A stretch of 64,000 bases of DNA. Source: Verrucomicrobiota bacterium. GTDB taxonomy: Bacteria > Verrucomicrobiota > Verrucomicrobiia > CAIQCK01. The translations under genes and the position numbers were made by a program. Every line of letters starts with the position of its first letter. Within the stretch, counting starts at the first letter, position 1. The notes under the pieces are model-generated. The model saw only the letters and a program-made list of their open reading frames with translations. It ran no database searches and was not told the origin of the DNA. This document shows, one piece after another, positions 19,066 to 28,246 of the stretch. Location of the stretch: assembly GCA_016235595.1 (NCBI GenBank), contig JACRJX010000039.1, positions 1 through 64,000 of the forward strand. The letters are read 5' to 3'.

Positions 19066-19536
19066 CTACCCCATCGGGCCGGTTGTGAATATGCACAACT
19101 TGTAGAAACGCCTCAGGCACCACACGAAAGCCGGGATCGTGGCGATCATGCTGATCGCAATCAACACCGTCGTCAGTCGCTGAAGGATCTTGTCCAGAAG
19201 CTTGCGGCGGCGGCGGCGATGGCGGCTCTTGTGCCGATTATACTCTCCCCACAACAGCTTTCCTCCCCACAAAAGAACGCCGATTTGCATCAGGCTGCTG
19301 GCGGGAACCGTCAGCACGGCCGCCAGATCGCCTCTCGGCTCGGAGTTTTGGCCGCCCGCCTCCATTGTCTCCTGCGGACCGGTGAGGGGACTGGGGCCTT
19401 GATTGATCAGGATGAACGTCATCAGCAAGGCTGACGGCATCCAGAGCGCGAAAAGCACCGTCAACAGATGCCACAAGGAAGTGTGGGCATTCCCGCTGAG
19501 TCCTGTCCGCTCAATCTCTGATACTCCAGTTATCAA
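19066..19536 (-). CDS. Hypothetical membrane protein
   Basis: 156-aa ORF with ~3 hydrophobic segments and a basic HKSRHRRRRRK loop, filling an otherwise empty interval upstream of lpxB in the opposite direction. Confidence 0.5.
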   Translation of the reverse strand: MITGVSEIERTGLSGNAHTSLWHLLTVLFALWMPSALLMTFILINQGPSPLTGPQETMEAGGQNSEPRGDLAAVLTVPASSLMQIGVLLWGGKLLWGEYNRHKSRHRRRRRKLLDKILQRLTTVLIAISMIATIPAFVWCLRRFYKLCIFTTGPMG

Positions 19537-19548
19537 TACGACCTCTCT

Positions 19549-20706
19549 TCAAATTCCACACTTGCAGCGTCCGGCACCTGCCGCGTCCAAGGCCGCCAGT
19601 GCCGCCGCTGCTGCTCTTTCGGCCGCGTGATCGCCTTCCAGCGTCGCCATCGCCTCGGCCAGTTCCCGCTGCATCTGCTCGCACCGCACGCGGTTGCCAA
19701 GCAATTCCGTCGCCGCTTGCGCCAGCAATTCCGGCCGGGCTCGCTGCTGGATGAACTCAGGCACGATCTCCCGGCCGGCCATGACGTTGACGATGCCCAA
19801 ATGCCGCACCGTCACCAAACATCGCGCCACGGCGTATGTCAGCCAGCTTACGCGATAAACCAGCAGGTATGGCAAACCAAAAAATGCGCACTCCAGCGTC
19901 GCCGTGCCGCTGGCCACCATGCCCACCGCTGCACGTTGCATCAGGTCGCGCGCGCCGCCCACGCGCACCTCGACCGGTTCACCCTGGACCAGCGTCCGCG
20001 CGAGTGCGGCGACCTTCTCCGAGGCCGCCGCCAGTTCAAACCGCAACCCCGGCCGCTCGCGCCGCAACAATCGCGCCGCATCCAGCATCGGCGGCAGGAT
20101 GCGCTGCACCTCCGCCTCGCGGCTGCCTGGCAACAATGCCATCAGATTCTCCTCGCGCTGCACCTCGCGCCGCTGCCGGCTCAGTTGCTCGACCACAGGA
20201 TGACCGACGAACTCGACCCGCAGCGTCGGCGCGTGTTCCCGATAGAAATCCTTCTCGAACGGAAACACCACCATCATCAAGTCCACGAGCTTCGGAATTT
20301 CCTTCACACGACCGCGGCCCCAGGCCCAAACCTGCGGACTGATGTAATAGAAAACGGGAATCCCCCGCGCCTTCATTTGTTTCGCGAAACGGAGATTGAA
20401 GCCGGGATAGTCGGTGAGGATAACGGCGTCCGGCTTGCGCTGCTCGGCGGCGCGCACCAGTTGCCAGAAGAGCCGCCGGAATTTCGCGTAATTCGCCAGC
20501 ACGTCGGTCAGCCCAACCACCGCGTGTTCCGTCAGGTCCAGCAGCAACTCGACGCCGGCTGCTTTCATCGCCGGGCCGCCTGCGCCGAACAGTTGCGCGC
20601 CGGGACGCTGCCGGAGGATTTCCGCCGCGACCCGCGCGGCGTGGTTGTCGCCGCTGATCTCACCGGCGATCATCATGATCGTCGGCGCTTCACGTTGCGC
20701 GCTCAT
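19549..20706 (-). CDS. lpxB: Lipid-A-disaccharide synthase
   Basis: IMMIAGEISGDNHAA, LFGAGGPAMKAAGVELL, PGFNLRFAKQMK, YYISPQVWAWGRGRVKEI, LLPGSREAEV. Confidence 0.97.
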   Translation of the reverse strand: MSAQREAPTIMMIAGEISGDNHAARVAAEILRQRPGAQLFGAGGPAMKAAGVELLLDLTEHAVVGLTDVLANYAKFRRLFWQLVRAAEQRKPDAVILTDYPGFNLRFAKQMKARGIPVFYYISPQVWAWGRGRVKEIPKLVDLMMVVFPFEKDFYREHAPTLRVEFVGHPVVEQLSRQRREVQREENLMALLPGSREAEVQRILPPMLDAARLLRRERPGLRFELAAASEKVAALARTLVQGEPVEVRVGGARDLMQRAAVGMVASGTATLECAFFGLPYLLVYRVSWLTYAVARCLVTVRHLGIVNVMAGREIVPEFIQQRARPELLAQAATELLGNRVRCEQMQRELAEAMATLEGDHAAERAAAAALAALDAAGAGRCKCGI

Positions 20707-21716
20707 TGGCCGGAACGGATCTGCTCGGTAATGGCGAGCGCCACATCGAGCGCGCGCTTGGCCTGCTCGCCGCTGACTTCCGGCGCGCGATGGTCGCGCA
20801 CGGCGGTGACGAATGACGCCAGTTCCAACTTCAAAGGCTCGCCTTTCTCAATGGGCACCGGCTCGCGAATGATCGTCTTGCCGGCAAACTGCGAGACTAC
20901 CGTCGCCGCCGCGCCGGCGGTGGCGAGCAACTTCGCCAACAAGCCGCTCTCGCGCACGTCCTCGTCGGCGCGCGCGATGCGATAGATCTGTCCTTCCTGT
21001 CGCATGTAATCGAGCGAGAGGTAGCTGGTGCTCGTGAATAAGCGGATTTTTCGCAGCCGCTCGGCGCTGACTCGAGAGCAGGTGAGGTTGGCGACGCAGC
21101 CGTTGGCAAATCGCAACCGCGCGTTGGCAATGTCCTCGCTGGATGAAAGCACCGGCACACCGACGGCATCCACGGAAACCAGCGGCGATTTCACCAAATG
21201 CAGGATGACATCCAGGTCGTGGATCATCAGGTCAAGCACGACGCCGATGTCCGTCGAGCGACCCGGGTGCGGCGAGAGCCTGTGCGCCTCAATAAACCTC
21301 GGCTTGGCGGCAACCTGCTCCAGGTATTTCAACACCGGGTTGAACCGCTCCACATGGCCGACCTGCAACACCAGCCCGCGCGCATGCGCCAGCCGCACCA
21401 GTTGCTCGGCCTGTGCGCCGTTGTCGGTGATCGGCTTCTCGACAAGCAGGTGTTTGCCGCGTTGGAGCAATGCGCTGGCGATTTCGAAGTGATGTTTCGT
21501 TGGCGTCACGATACTGAGCGCGTCGCAGGCATCGGCAAGCGCTTCGGCGCTGTCAAATGCACGCGCGCTGCTTTTCGCCACGGCGCGCTCAGCGGCCGCG
21601 CGATGGACATCGAACACGCCCACCAGTTCCGCCTCAGGCAGCTCGGAATACACGCGCACATGGTGCTGGCCGAGATGGCCAACGCCGATCACACCGATTT
21701 TGACCTTGTCGCTCAT
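20703..21716 (-). CDS. Gfo/Idh/MocA family oxidoreductase in the lipid A operon
   Basis: IGVIGVGHLGQHHVRVYSELPEAELVGVFD Rossmann N-terminus, GKHLLVEKPIT, DLMIHDLDVIL; 4-nt overlaps with lpxB and lpxI. Confidence 0.9.
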   Translation of the reverse strand: MSDKVKIGVIGVGHLGQHHVRVYSELPEAELVGVFDVHRAAAERAVAKSSARAFDSAEALADACDALSIVTPTKHHFEIASALLQRGKHLLVEKPITDNGAQAEQLVRLAHARGLVLQVGHVERFNPVLKYLEQVAAKPRFIEAHRLSPHPGRSTDIGVVLDLMIHDLDVILHLVKSPLVSVDAVGVPVLSSSEDIANARLRFANGCVANLTCSRVSAERLRKIRLFTSTSYLSLDYMRQEGQIYRIARADEDVRESGLLAKLLATAGAAATVVSQFAGKTIIREPVPIEKGEPLKLELASFVTAVRDHRAPEVSGEQAKRALDVALAITEQIRSGQ

Positions 21717-22534
21717 GATGGCGCAGCAACTCCGGTGATAATAAGTTTCGCGCTGTCGGCGGCGGCGAGGACAGCGTCCTTCTCCAGCATCAACGACCGC
21801 CCCGCTTCGACAGCGAGGACGGCGACGCGGCCCACGGCACAGCTCTCGATGGTGCGTGTGCCGACCACCGGCACGTCAAAGCGCATGTCCTGGTTCGGTT
21901 TGGTGACCTTGACGACCACCGCGCCGCCTTGCTCGCCGGCGAGCGCGCCGCCGCGGCGGATGCACTCGTCGGTGCCTTCGAGCGCCTCGACGGCAAGAAC
22001 GGTGCCGTTCTTCACCACGACGGTCTGGCCGATGTCGAACGCGCTGACACTCTTGGCAATCTTCAAACCGAACGCGATGTCCTCCTCCTGCTCTCGTGAC
22101 GGCCGGCGCTTGGTGACCGGGCCGGTGGGCGCAAGGTAATCCTCCATGAATGTCGTTGCAGGCAGCAGCGTCACACCATCCTTTTTCAACTCCGCCGCAA
22201 TGGCGCCAAAGATCGTTTCCGCGTTGCGCTCCTTCAGCCGCGCAATCATCGTCATCAACCGCAAGTCCGGCCGGATGTCGCGGAACAAATTCTTCGGCGC
22301 GATCTGGCCAGCCATGATGGTTTCCGCAACGCCGCGCTGGGTGAACGTGCTGATGAGCCGGCTGAGTTGGCCGATCTTGATCCACTCGACGTGATCAGCC
22401 GCTTGCGCGATGTCGGGCGATGTCTCGTTCTCAAACGCCACAGCCACCACCTGGCGCACGCCGCGCGCCCGTGCCGCCCGCGCCAGCAACAACGGATACA
22501 TACCGCTGCCTGCGATGAGACCCAGTTGTTCCAT
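21713..22534 (-). CDS. lpxI: LpxI-family UDP-2,3-diacylglucosamine diphosphatase (DUF1009)
   Basis: LGLIAGSGMYPLLLARAARARG, MAGQIAPKNLF, AFDIGQTVVVKNGTVLAVEALEGTDECIRRGG, DVPVVGTRTIE. Confidence 0.93.
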   Translation of the reverse strand: MEQLGLIAGSGMYPLLLARAARARGVRQVVAVAFENETSPDIAQAADHVEWIKIGQLSRLISTFTQRGVAETIMAGQIAPKNLFRDIRPDLRLMTMIARLKERNAETIFGAIAAELKKDGVTLLPATTFMEDYLAPTGPVTKRRPSREQEEDIAFGLKIAKSVSAFDIGQTVVVKNGTVLAVEALEGTDECIRRGGALAGEQGGAVVVKVTKPNQDMRFDVPVVGTRTIESCAVGRVAVLAVEAGRSLMLEKDAVLAAADSAKLIITGVAAPS

Positions 22535-22537
22535 ACG

Positions 22538-23005
22538 TCAGCGATCGCCCCGGTTGGCCACGCCGCCGAACCCGATGGGCTGGCATAGCTCCAGCCGGTT
22601 GCCGTCAGGGTCGTAGCAGTAAACGGAATGAACTCCGCCCGCGCCAGCCTTCAGTTCGGCAACACAGTGAATGTGATGTGCCTGCAACACAGCTTTGGCA
22701 GCACGGATGTCGGTCACTTCGATTGCGACATGCTGAAGCGGGTTGACGTTCGTGTCGCGAGCCTCAATCAGATGCAATTCCTGCGCGCCGAGAAAATACC
22801 AGACGCCGGGAAAACTCAGGTCCGCAGGCCGTTTAATCGGCACAAAACTGAGAACGCCCTCGTAAAACGCCCGCGCGCGCCTCAAATCGCTGGTCACTAG
22901 CGAGACGTGCATGATGCCGCGCCCGTGAAATGTTCTTTTTGCGTGTGCCATGGGGGGGAACTTATACCTACCGCGAACCTGTCGCGACAAGCGATTTGTC
23001 CGCAC
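22538..23005 (-). CDS. VOC (glyoxalase/bleomycin resistance) family protein
   Basis: HVSLVTSDLRRARAFYEGVLSF, HVAIEVTDIRAAKAVL, VYCYDPDGNRLELCQP. Confidence 0.85.
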   Translation of the reverse strand: MRTNRLSRQVRGRYKFPPMAHAKRTFHGRGIMHVSLVTSDLRRARAFYEGVLSFVPIKRPADLSFPGVWYFLGAQELHLIEARDTNVNPLQHVAIEVTDIRAAKAVLQAHHIHCVAELKAGAGGVHSVYCYDPDGNRLELCQPIGFGGVANRGDR

Positions 23006-23017
23006 CGGTCGGCGTCA

Positions 23018-23893
23018 TCACATTGCAGCCTGCTCCGCCAATCGGAACTTCACGCCCCGGCCGAGCCGGCACTGCGCCAGACGGGCCACGTCGTGCGCGT
23101 CCACGACGCCAAGTTTCGGATAACCGCCCACCGTCGGCCCGTCACGCATCATGACGATCGGCTGGCCGTCTTCGGGGATCTGCACCGTGCCCACCCGCAG
23201 TGGCTCGCTGATCATCTGCCATTGGCCCGGCGAGAGCGACTGGCCCGACAGCCGGTAACCGACGCGGTCGCTCTGCGGCATCACCGTCCACGTTTGCTCA
23301 AAGAACGCCGCGCGATCAGCCTTGCTGAACGAATCCCACTGCGGCCCGGGCCACACACGCAATAGCGGCGTTGCATCGTAGTTGCGCCGCTCTTCCCACG
23401 CCACGCTGCGCCCTGCCACGCTCGCCGGCAGCCGGAAAGGCGCGCCGGGCGTGCGCAACAAGACGTCGCCGCGAACCAGCGGTACGCCGAGCCGGCCTCG
23501 CGCATAGACGCTGGCGCTGCCGAGCCACAGCGGCGCGTCGAACCCCCCTTCCACCGCCAGATATGTCCAGACGCCGCTGCGAATCCTTGGAAACCGGATC
23601 TCCTCGTCCGCACGCAACCGCACCGCGCGCCACATCGGCACGCTGGATTCGGCGTCGGCGCCGCAGACGGCGACCCAACAGTCGTGCAACGCCAGAAACC
23701 GCGCGCCCTGCAGCAACAACTCCACGACCGGCGCCGTCGGCGGATTGTCGAGCAACGCGTTCGCCCAACACGCTGCGTGATCGTCCATTGCACCGCTCGG
23801 CGGCACGCCAAACCGCCGCCAGCTGGGCCGGCCGTGATCCTGGAACATCGCTCCGAGTCCCGGATTAAGAACCTCTAGAAGATGGGCGCTCAT
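23018..23893 (-). CDS. pxpC: 5-oxoprolinase subunit C / biotin-dependent carboxyltransferase-like protein
   Basis: EVLNPGLGAMFQDHGRPSWRRFGVPPSGAMDDHAACWANALLDN is the PxpC/KipA N-terminus; C-terminal RDGPTVGGYPKLGVVDAHDVARLAQCRLGRGVKF. Confidence 0.92.
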   Translation of the reverse strand: MSAHLLEVLNPGLGAMFQDHGRPSWRRFGVPPSGAMDDHAACWANALLDNPPTAPVVELLLQGARFLALHDCWVAVCGADAESSVPMWRAVRLRADEEIRFPRIRSGVWTYLAVEGGFDAPLWLGSASVYARGRLGVPLVRGDVLLRTPGAPFRLPASVAGRSVAWEERRNYDATPLLRVWPGPQWDSFSKADRAAFFEQTWTVMPQSDRVGYRLSGQSLSPGQWQMISEPLRVGTVQIPEDGQPIVMMRDGPTVGGYPKLGVVDAHDVARLAQCRLGRGVKFRLAEQAAM

Positions 23894-23902
23894 GGCCGGC
23901 AG

Positions 23903-24613
23903 TTACTGTCCATTGCTTCTCACGAACTTCACGCGGTCGCCTTGCTTGAGCAAGAACATTGCTTCGTCGCCGCCGTCGGGTGAACGTCGCCCCGGATCGA
24001 AAATCTTCGCCGGCGTATGACCGATGATGTTCCAGCCGCCGGGACAATCCACGGTGTAAATACCCGTGTGCTGGCCGCCAATGGCCACCGAGCCGGCCGG
24101 CACCCGCGCTCGCGGCGTTGCCAATCGCGGCGTGTGCAGCCGCGCGTCCAGATCACCGAGATACGGGAAGCCCGGCGCGAAACCGAGCAGATAAACTTTG
24201 TAGATCGGCTCTGCGTGCAGCCGGCAAACCTCCGCCGTCGTCAGGTCGTGCGCGTGGGCGACGTGTTCGAGATCCTGGCCGTCGTAGACCACGGGAATCT
24301 CTTTCACTGGCGCTGGTGGCAGCGCGAGGGTCGCCGCCATCTGGAACTGCTCCAGAATGTCCGGCATCGCGGCGTCGAGGCTTGGCACTCCGCGCGCGCT
24401 GAACTCCAGTAACACCGTCGTGCACGCCGGCACGAACTCCAGCAGTCCTTCCGGAGGGTTGCGCTCCAACGCCGCGCGGATTGCGCTTGCGCGCGCGAAC
24501 GCTTTGTCGCCCACGGCGTCAGCGAAACGCACCAGCGCCGCATGCGGGCCGTAAGGTATCCAGTCCATCTTGGTTACAGCGGTTTCACGCGCATCGTCAC
24601 GACGCCGCGCCAC
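23903..24613 (-). CDS. pxpB: 5-oxoprolinase subunit B (KipI-like)
   Basis: VCRLHAEPIYKVYLLGFAPGFPYLGDLDARLHTPRLATPRARVPAGSVAIGGQHTGIYTVDCPGGWNIIGHTP. Confidence 0.93.
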   Translation of the reverse strand: MARRRDDARETAVTKMDWIPYGPHAALVRFADAVGDKAFARASAIRAALERNPPEGLLEFVPACTTVLLEFSARGVPSLDAAMPDILEQFQMAATLALPPAPVKEIPVVYDGQDLEHVAHAHDLTTAEVCRLHAEPIYKVYLLGFAPGFPYLGDLDARLHTPRLATPRARVPAGSVAIGGQHTGIYTVDCPGGWNIIGHTPAKIFDPGRRSPDGGDEAMFLLKQGDRVKFVRSNGQ

Positions 24614-25572
24614 GGCTTGCCTGGCTCCAGCGTCGCGAAGCCGGTGTTGGCCACGCCGCGCGCGTGGAGGTTGAACGCGTCAGTCACGCAGGTGTAAGGC
24701 TCAAAGCAAATGACGGGACGCGCCGGCGCATAGACGACCCAGTGCCGGAAACCCGTGTCGGCGTGCAATACCACTTCGTATTTCGAATCCGGATCGTGCA
24801 ACACGCAGGCTGAACCGCGCGCGTCAAGTTGTGTCGAGGTGAAAACGTCGTCGAGATTCGTGTCGCCCAGCGGGCGCATCCGTTGCCACTCGGCCGGCTC
24901 GCGCCGGCCGGTCGGCAGGCAATCGGGCGTCAGTTCCATCCGCTCGCCGCACGGCACCTGAACCTGGCAGCGCTCACGCGCGCCGGCTGGCGTCAACGGC
25001 AGTGGATGATACGGATGAACACCGAATCCAAATGGCATCGGCTCGTCGCCGAGATTCTCCGCAACCGCTTCCATCGTGAGCGCGAGACCTTGAAGCCGGT
25101 AGGTGACGGTGAGTCTGCACGGCCATGGCCAGTGTTGTTTGAGCGTGTCGTCAAACTCGCTGCTAATGACGCCGGTGACCGCCGCGCCCGCCGGCACATC
25201 CGCACTCATCGCCTTCACGCGCCACGGACGGTTCAACACAAAGCCGTGGATCGCATTGGCGTTCTTCGATTTCACCGGCACGCGATACGTCTTGCCGCCG
25301 AATACAAACTCTCCTCTCGCGATGCGGTTCGGGAACGGAAACAGGATCGGCCAGCCGAAACCAGCGCCGCCGGTCTTGAGTTGCTCTGGGTCGGCCGGGC
25401 CGGCGAGAAACTCCACCCGCTCGCCCACGTCGGTCGCGAGCGCAAAGCGCAAACAGTTGAACCCCGCGCGCGGCAGCACGACAGCGGTGGTCCTGGCCTG
25501 CGTGTCGCGAAGCACAATCTCCAGCCCGTGCGGCGAGGTGCGCTCCTGAATTGAATAGGGGTTGGTTGACAT
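24574..25572 (-). CDS. Aldose 1-epimerase family protein
   Basis: MSTNPYSIQERTSPHGLEIVL..., GWPILFPFPNRIARGEFVFGGKTY, FGFGVHPYHPLPLTP. ATG at 25572 preferred over the upstream ORF start. Confidence 0.87.
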   Translation of the reverse strand: MSTNPYSIQERTSPHGLEIVLRDTQARTTAVVLPRAGFNCLRFALATDVGERVEFLAGPADPEQLKTGGAGFGWPILFPFPNRIARGEFVFGGKTYRVPVKSKNANAIHGFVLNRPWRVKAMSADVPAGAAVTGVISSEFDDTLKQHWPWPCRLTVTYRLQGLALTMEAVAENLGDEPMPFGFGVHPYHPLPLTPAGARERCQVQVPCGERMELTPDCLPTGRREPAEWQRMRPLGDTNLDDVFTSTQLDARGSACVLHDPDSKYEVVLHADTGFRHWVVYAPARPVICFEPYTCVTDAFNLHARGVANTGFATLEPGKPWRGVVTMRVKPL

Positions 25573-25582
25573 GACTGATTTG

Positions 25583-26809
25583 TTACCGCCGACGGGCCGC
25601 AAAATCCAGCCCGACTTGCACCACCGCCCCGGCCACGAACAGGATCGCCGCAAAGAAATACGGCGCTCGCAAACCCCACGCATCGCCGACGAAACCTGCC
25701 GCTACCGGACCGAGAAAACTGCCCGCGCCCAGCACCATTTCCGTCCAGCCCGCGCCCGCGGCTTTCCCTTCGAACGCCTCCATCGCGTAGAAAATGCTCG
25801 CCAAATACACCGCGCCGTTGATGAACCCCAGCACGACGAAGCCGGTGAAAAACAGCGTCACGTTCGACGTATACGCAAAGGTCAGCGCGCCTATCTCGCC
25901 CGCGACGTAAATCGCCAGCAGCGGCCACGTCCGGTGATGCCACCAATGCGACCAACCCATCACCAGAAACGCCGCCACCGCCGCCGCCCGCGACGCCCCG
26001 AAGAGTTGGCCATGCAGCGACGGACTCACGTCCAGATGCGCTGCCAGTTGCGGGAACATCGCCTGCACCGCGCCAAGTCCCAGCAGCACCGTCAGGTTTA
26101 CCAGCCATCCCGCCCACATGAAGTGCAATGCTGTCGCGCGGCCCACCGGCACGGGCATGGCGTTGTCGTCGCCCGCCGCCACGCGCGTCCGCAGCAGCAA
26201 TAACAACGGCGCCGCAACCGTAATCAAACCGAACACCGCGAACGACCACCACGGGTCCATTTCGTAAAGTTTTCCGCTGCCCACCGAGCCAACACTCAGC
26301 CCGATGTTCCAACTGATGCAGTAAATCCCCAGCACGCTCACCAAGGCCGCGCCGCGCCGGCCCTCGCTAAACCACGCGATCAGCGTCGGCCAGAACAACG
26401 CCGCCGCTGCGCCCGCCGCGCCACACAATGCCAGCAGCGCCTCGAATCGCGTCTCGTACGCGCACGCCCACATCAGCACGCCCGCCACCATCATCCCCGC
26501 CACCATGAACCGCTTCCGTCCGAACCGGTCGGACAGCTTGCCAACCAGCGGCGACACGACAGCATAAGTGATGAAGAACACCCCGCTCAGCCAGCCCAGC
26601 CGCACTGCATCCATTCCTGCGTCCGCCGCACGGCGCGGCACGGCGAAGAGAAATGTCGCCATCACAGCCATGTCCATCAGCAGCGCCAGCACATAGCCGA
26701 TTTGTTCGCGTCTCAACATGGCCGCGATGGTGTCGCAATCGCGCCCGCCGGTCAACGCCGCGGAGTGTACTATCACCCACTGACTCCGAAGAGCCCTGAC
26801 ATCAGGCAC
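25583..26809 (-). CDS. MFS transporter
   Basis: ~400 aa, 12 TM pattern, GKLSDRFGRKRFMVAG MFS motif A. Confidence 0.85.
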   Translation of the reverse strand: MPDVRALRSQWVIVHSAALTGGRDCDTIAAMLRREQIGYVLALLMDMAVMATFLFAVPRRAADAGMDAVRLGWLSGVFFITYAVVSPLVGKLSDRFGRKRFMVAGMMVAGVLMWACAYETRFEALLALCGAAGAAAALFWPTLIAWFSEGRRGAALVSVLGIYCISWNIGLSVGSVGSGKLYEMDPWWSFAVFGLITVAAPLLLLLRTRVAAGDDNAMPVPVGRATALHFMWAGWLVNLTVLLGLGAVQAMFPQLAAHLDVSPSLHGQLFGASRAAAVAAFLVMGWSHWWHHRTWPLLAIYVAGEIGALTFAYTSNVTLFFTGFVVLGFINGAVYLASIFYAMEAFEGKAAGAGWTEMVLGAGSFLGPVAAGFVGDAWGLRAPYFFAAILFVAGAVVQVGLDFAARRR

Positions 26810-26873
26810 GATGTGATCTTGATGTTTTGGTTAAGAAACCGATGTTGGAGGTCTGTTATGAGGGTTGTTTGAG

Positions 26874-26901
26874 TTGACACCATGAAGCAGTAACGTAGTC
26901 T
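26874..26901 (+). promoter_or_regulatory. Possible sigma-70-type promoter for the DUF2225 gene
   Basis: TTGACA, 16-nt spacer, TAGTCT (weak -10), upstream of the 26915 ORF in the divergent intergenic region. Confidence 0.3.
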
Positions 26902-26914
26902 GTGCGCCGAGGTT

Positions 26915-28099
26915 ATGAGCGCGGTGAAAGAAATAAATGCAGTGTGGAAACACCTCCGGCACGGAGACGCTGAGAGCTCGAACGATTCTCCAAACTCGCC
27001 CGCCACTTTCAGCCGGTCAGAACGCACTTGTTATCGGCTGTGTGTGTTGATGGTGGTTTTCGCAATGGTGTGTTTTGAACCGCGTGTTGAAGCCACGACA
27101 TTAAGCTCGGTGGAAACGACGTGCCCGGTGTGCGGCCATAAGTTCACGGGCGTGAATTGGATTAGCACGAATAGTTTTGGGGGCACCGATAGGGATTTCC
27201 TGCAACATGCGGCGGGATCACAGACGGTGCTCATTGTCTGCTGGACCTGCCCGAAGTGCTGGTATAGCGGTTACCAGGCAGATTTCAAACCTGCGCGGGT
27301 CACGCCGCAACTCGTCGAGCAAATCCTAACGAAGAAAGTTCTGAAACCTGCCAAGCCCATCCTGGGCGCGGCCAAAGAATTCCAAAGCATCCCGGCATGG
27401 GTGCGATTCGATTTGCTCGCTCAAGTGTTACAGCTCAGACAAGGTGCCAAGGCCGAAGAAATTGCTTGGGCCTGGTTGCGCGCTGCTCATTGCCAGCGAT
27501 TTGTCACCGTAAACCTGTACGGCATCCCCGACATTGAGAACCGGTTGGACAAGTTGATGAGGCGCGCGTCGGCCGGCAATCTTTTTCGTACGGACTACGA
27601 AGAGGCCGTGCGATCCGGCGCAGCTCTCGAAAAACTGGCGGACGACGGAGCCAACAACCTGTCCTCATCGGATCGGGCCATCGCTCGATTGCAGGCAGCC
27701 ATATTTTACAAAGGGCGCGGTGAGGACCCCGATGTGAGACGCATTGTGACGGCGCTTCGGAAAGGAAAAGCGTTGGAGCCGGGTATGGAGGATGCTCTGA
27801 AGGCATTGGAGGTGTTGTCGGAACGGGAAAAACTGTTCATCGGACGCTCGATTCCTTTCTATGAGGAAGCAGTGAGGAAGCAGGAGGTTGGCCCGGCCGA
27901 TTTGATTGGCGTGCGCTATCTCATCGGCGAGCTTTACCGGAAGGTTGGCGACAACGCCAAAGCACTGCAAGTATTGGAACCGTTGAGCAAAGAAACCATC
28001 TCCCCCAACCTCCCGCGTGCGTGGATTACCGACGCCATCCTCAAAGCCAAGGGCTGTCCACTGCCATCAGTCCCGTTGTCTCTGAACAAGAAGAAATAG
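26915..28099 (+). CDS. DUF2225-like zinc-ribbon/TPR protein, probably exported
   Basis: TTCPVCGHKFTG...VCWTCPKCWYSGYQADF Cys pairs; hydrophobic N-terminal segment; helical repeat C-terminus. Confidence 0.75.
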   Translation: MSAVKEINAVWKHLRHGDAESSNDSPNSPATFSRSERTCYRLCVLMVVFAMVCFEPRVEATTLSSVETTCPVCGHKFTGVNWISTNSFGGTDRDFLQHAAGSQTVLIVCWTCPKCWYSGYQADFKPARVTPQLVEQILTKKVLKPAKPILGAAKEFQSIPAWVRFDLLAQVLQLRQGAKAEEIAWAWLRAAHCQRFVTVNLYGIPDIENRLDKLMRRASAGNLFRTDYEEAVRSGAALEKLADDGANNLSSSDRAIARLQAAIFYKGRGEDPDVRRIVTALRKGKALEPGMEDALKALEVLSEREKLFIGRSIPFYEEAVRKQEVGPADLIGVRYLIGELYRKVGDNAKALQVLEPLSKETISPNLPRAWITDAILKAKGCPLPSVPLSLNKKK

Positions 28100-28246
28100 A
28101 CGCGGCGGAGTTTCAGTGTGCGCTTCAGCGCAAAAACGCCCCGCGCGCGCCAGTTGCGAAAGACCTCGATCTACTTTCGAGTTGCTCCGCCGGGGTGAAA
28201 GGTGCAGTCATTACTGCGTACAGGCTGCTGGGAGAAGGGCAATCCT

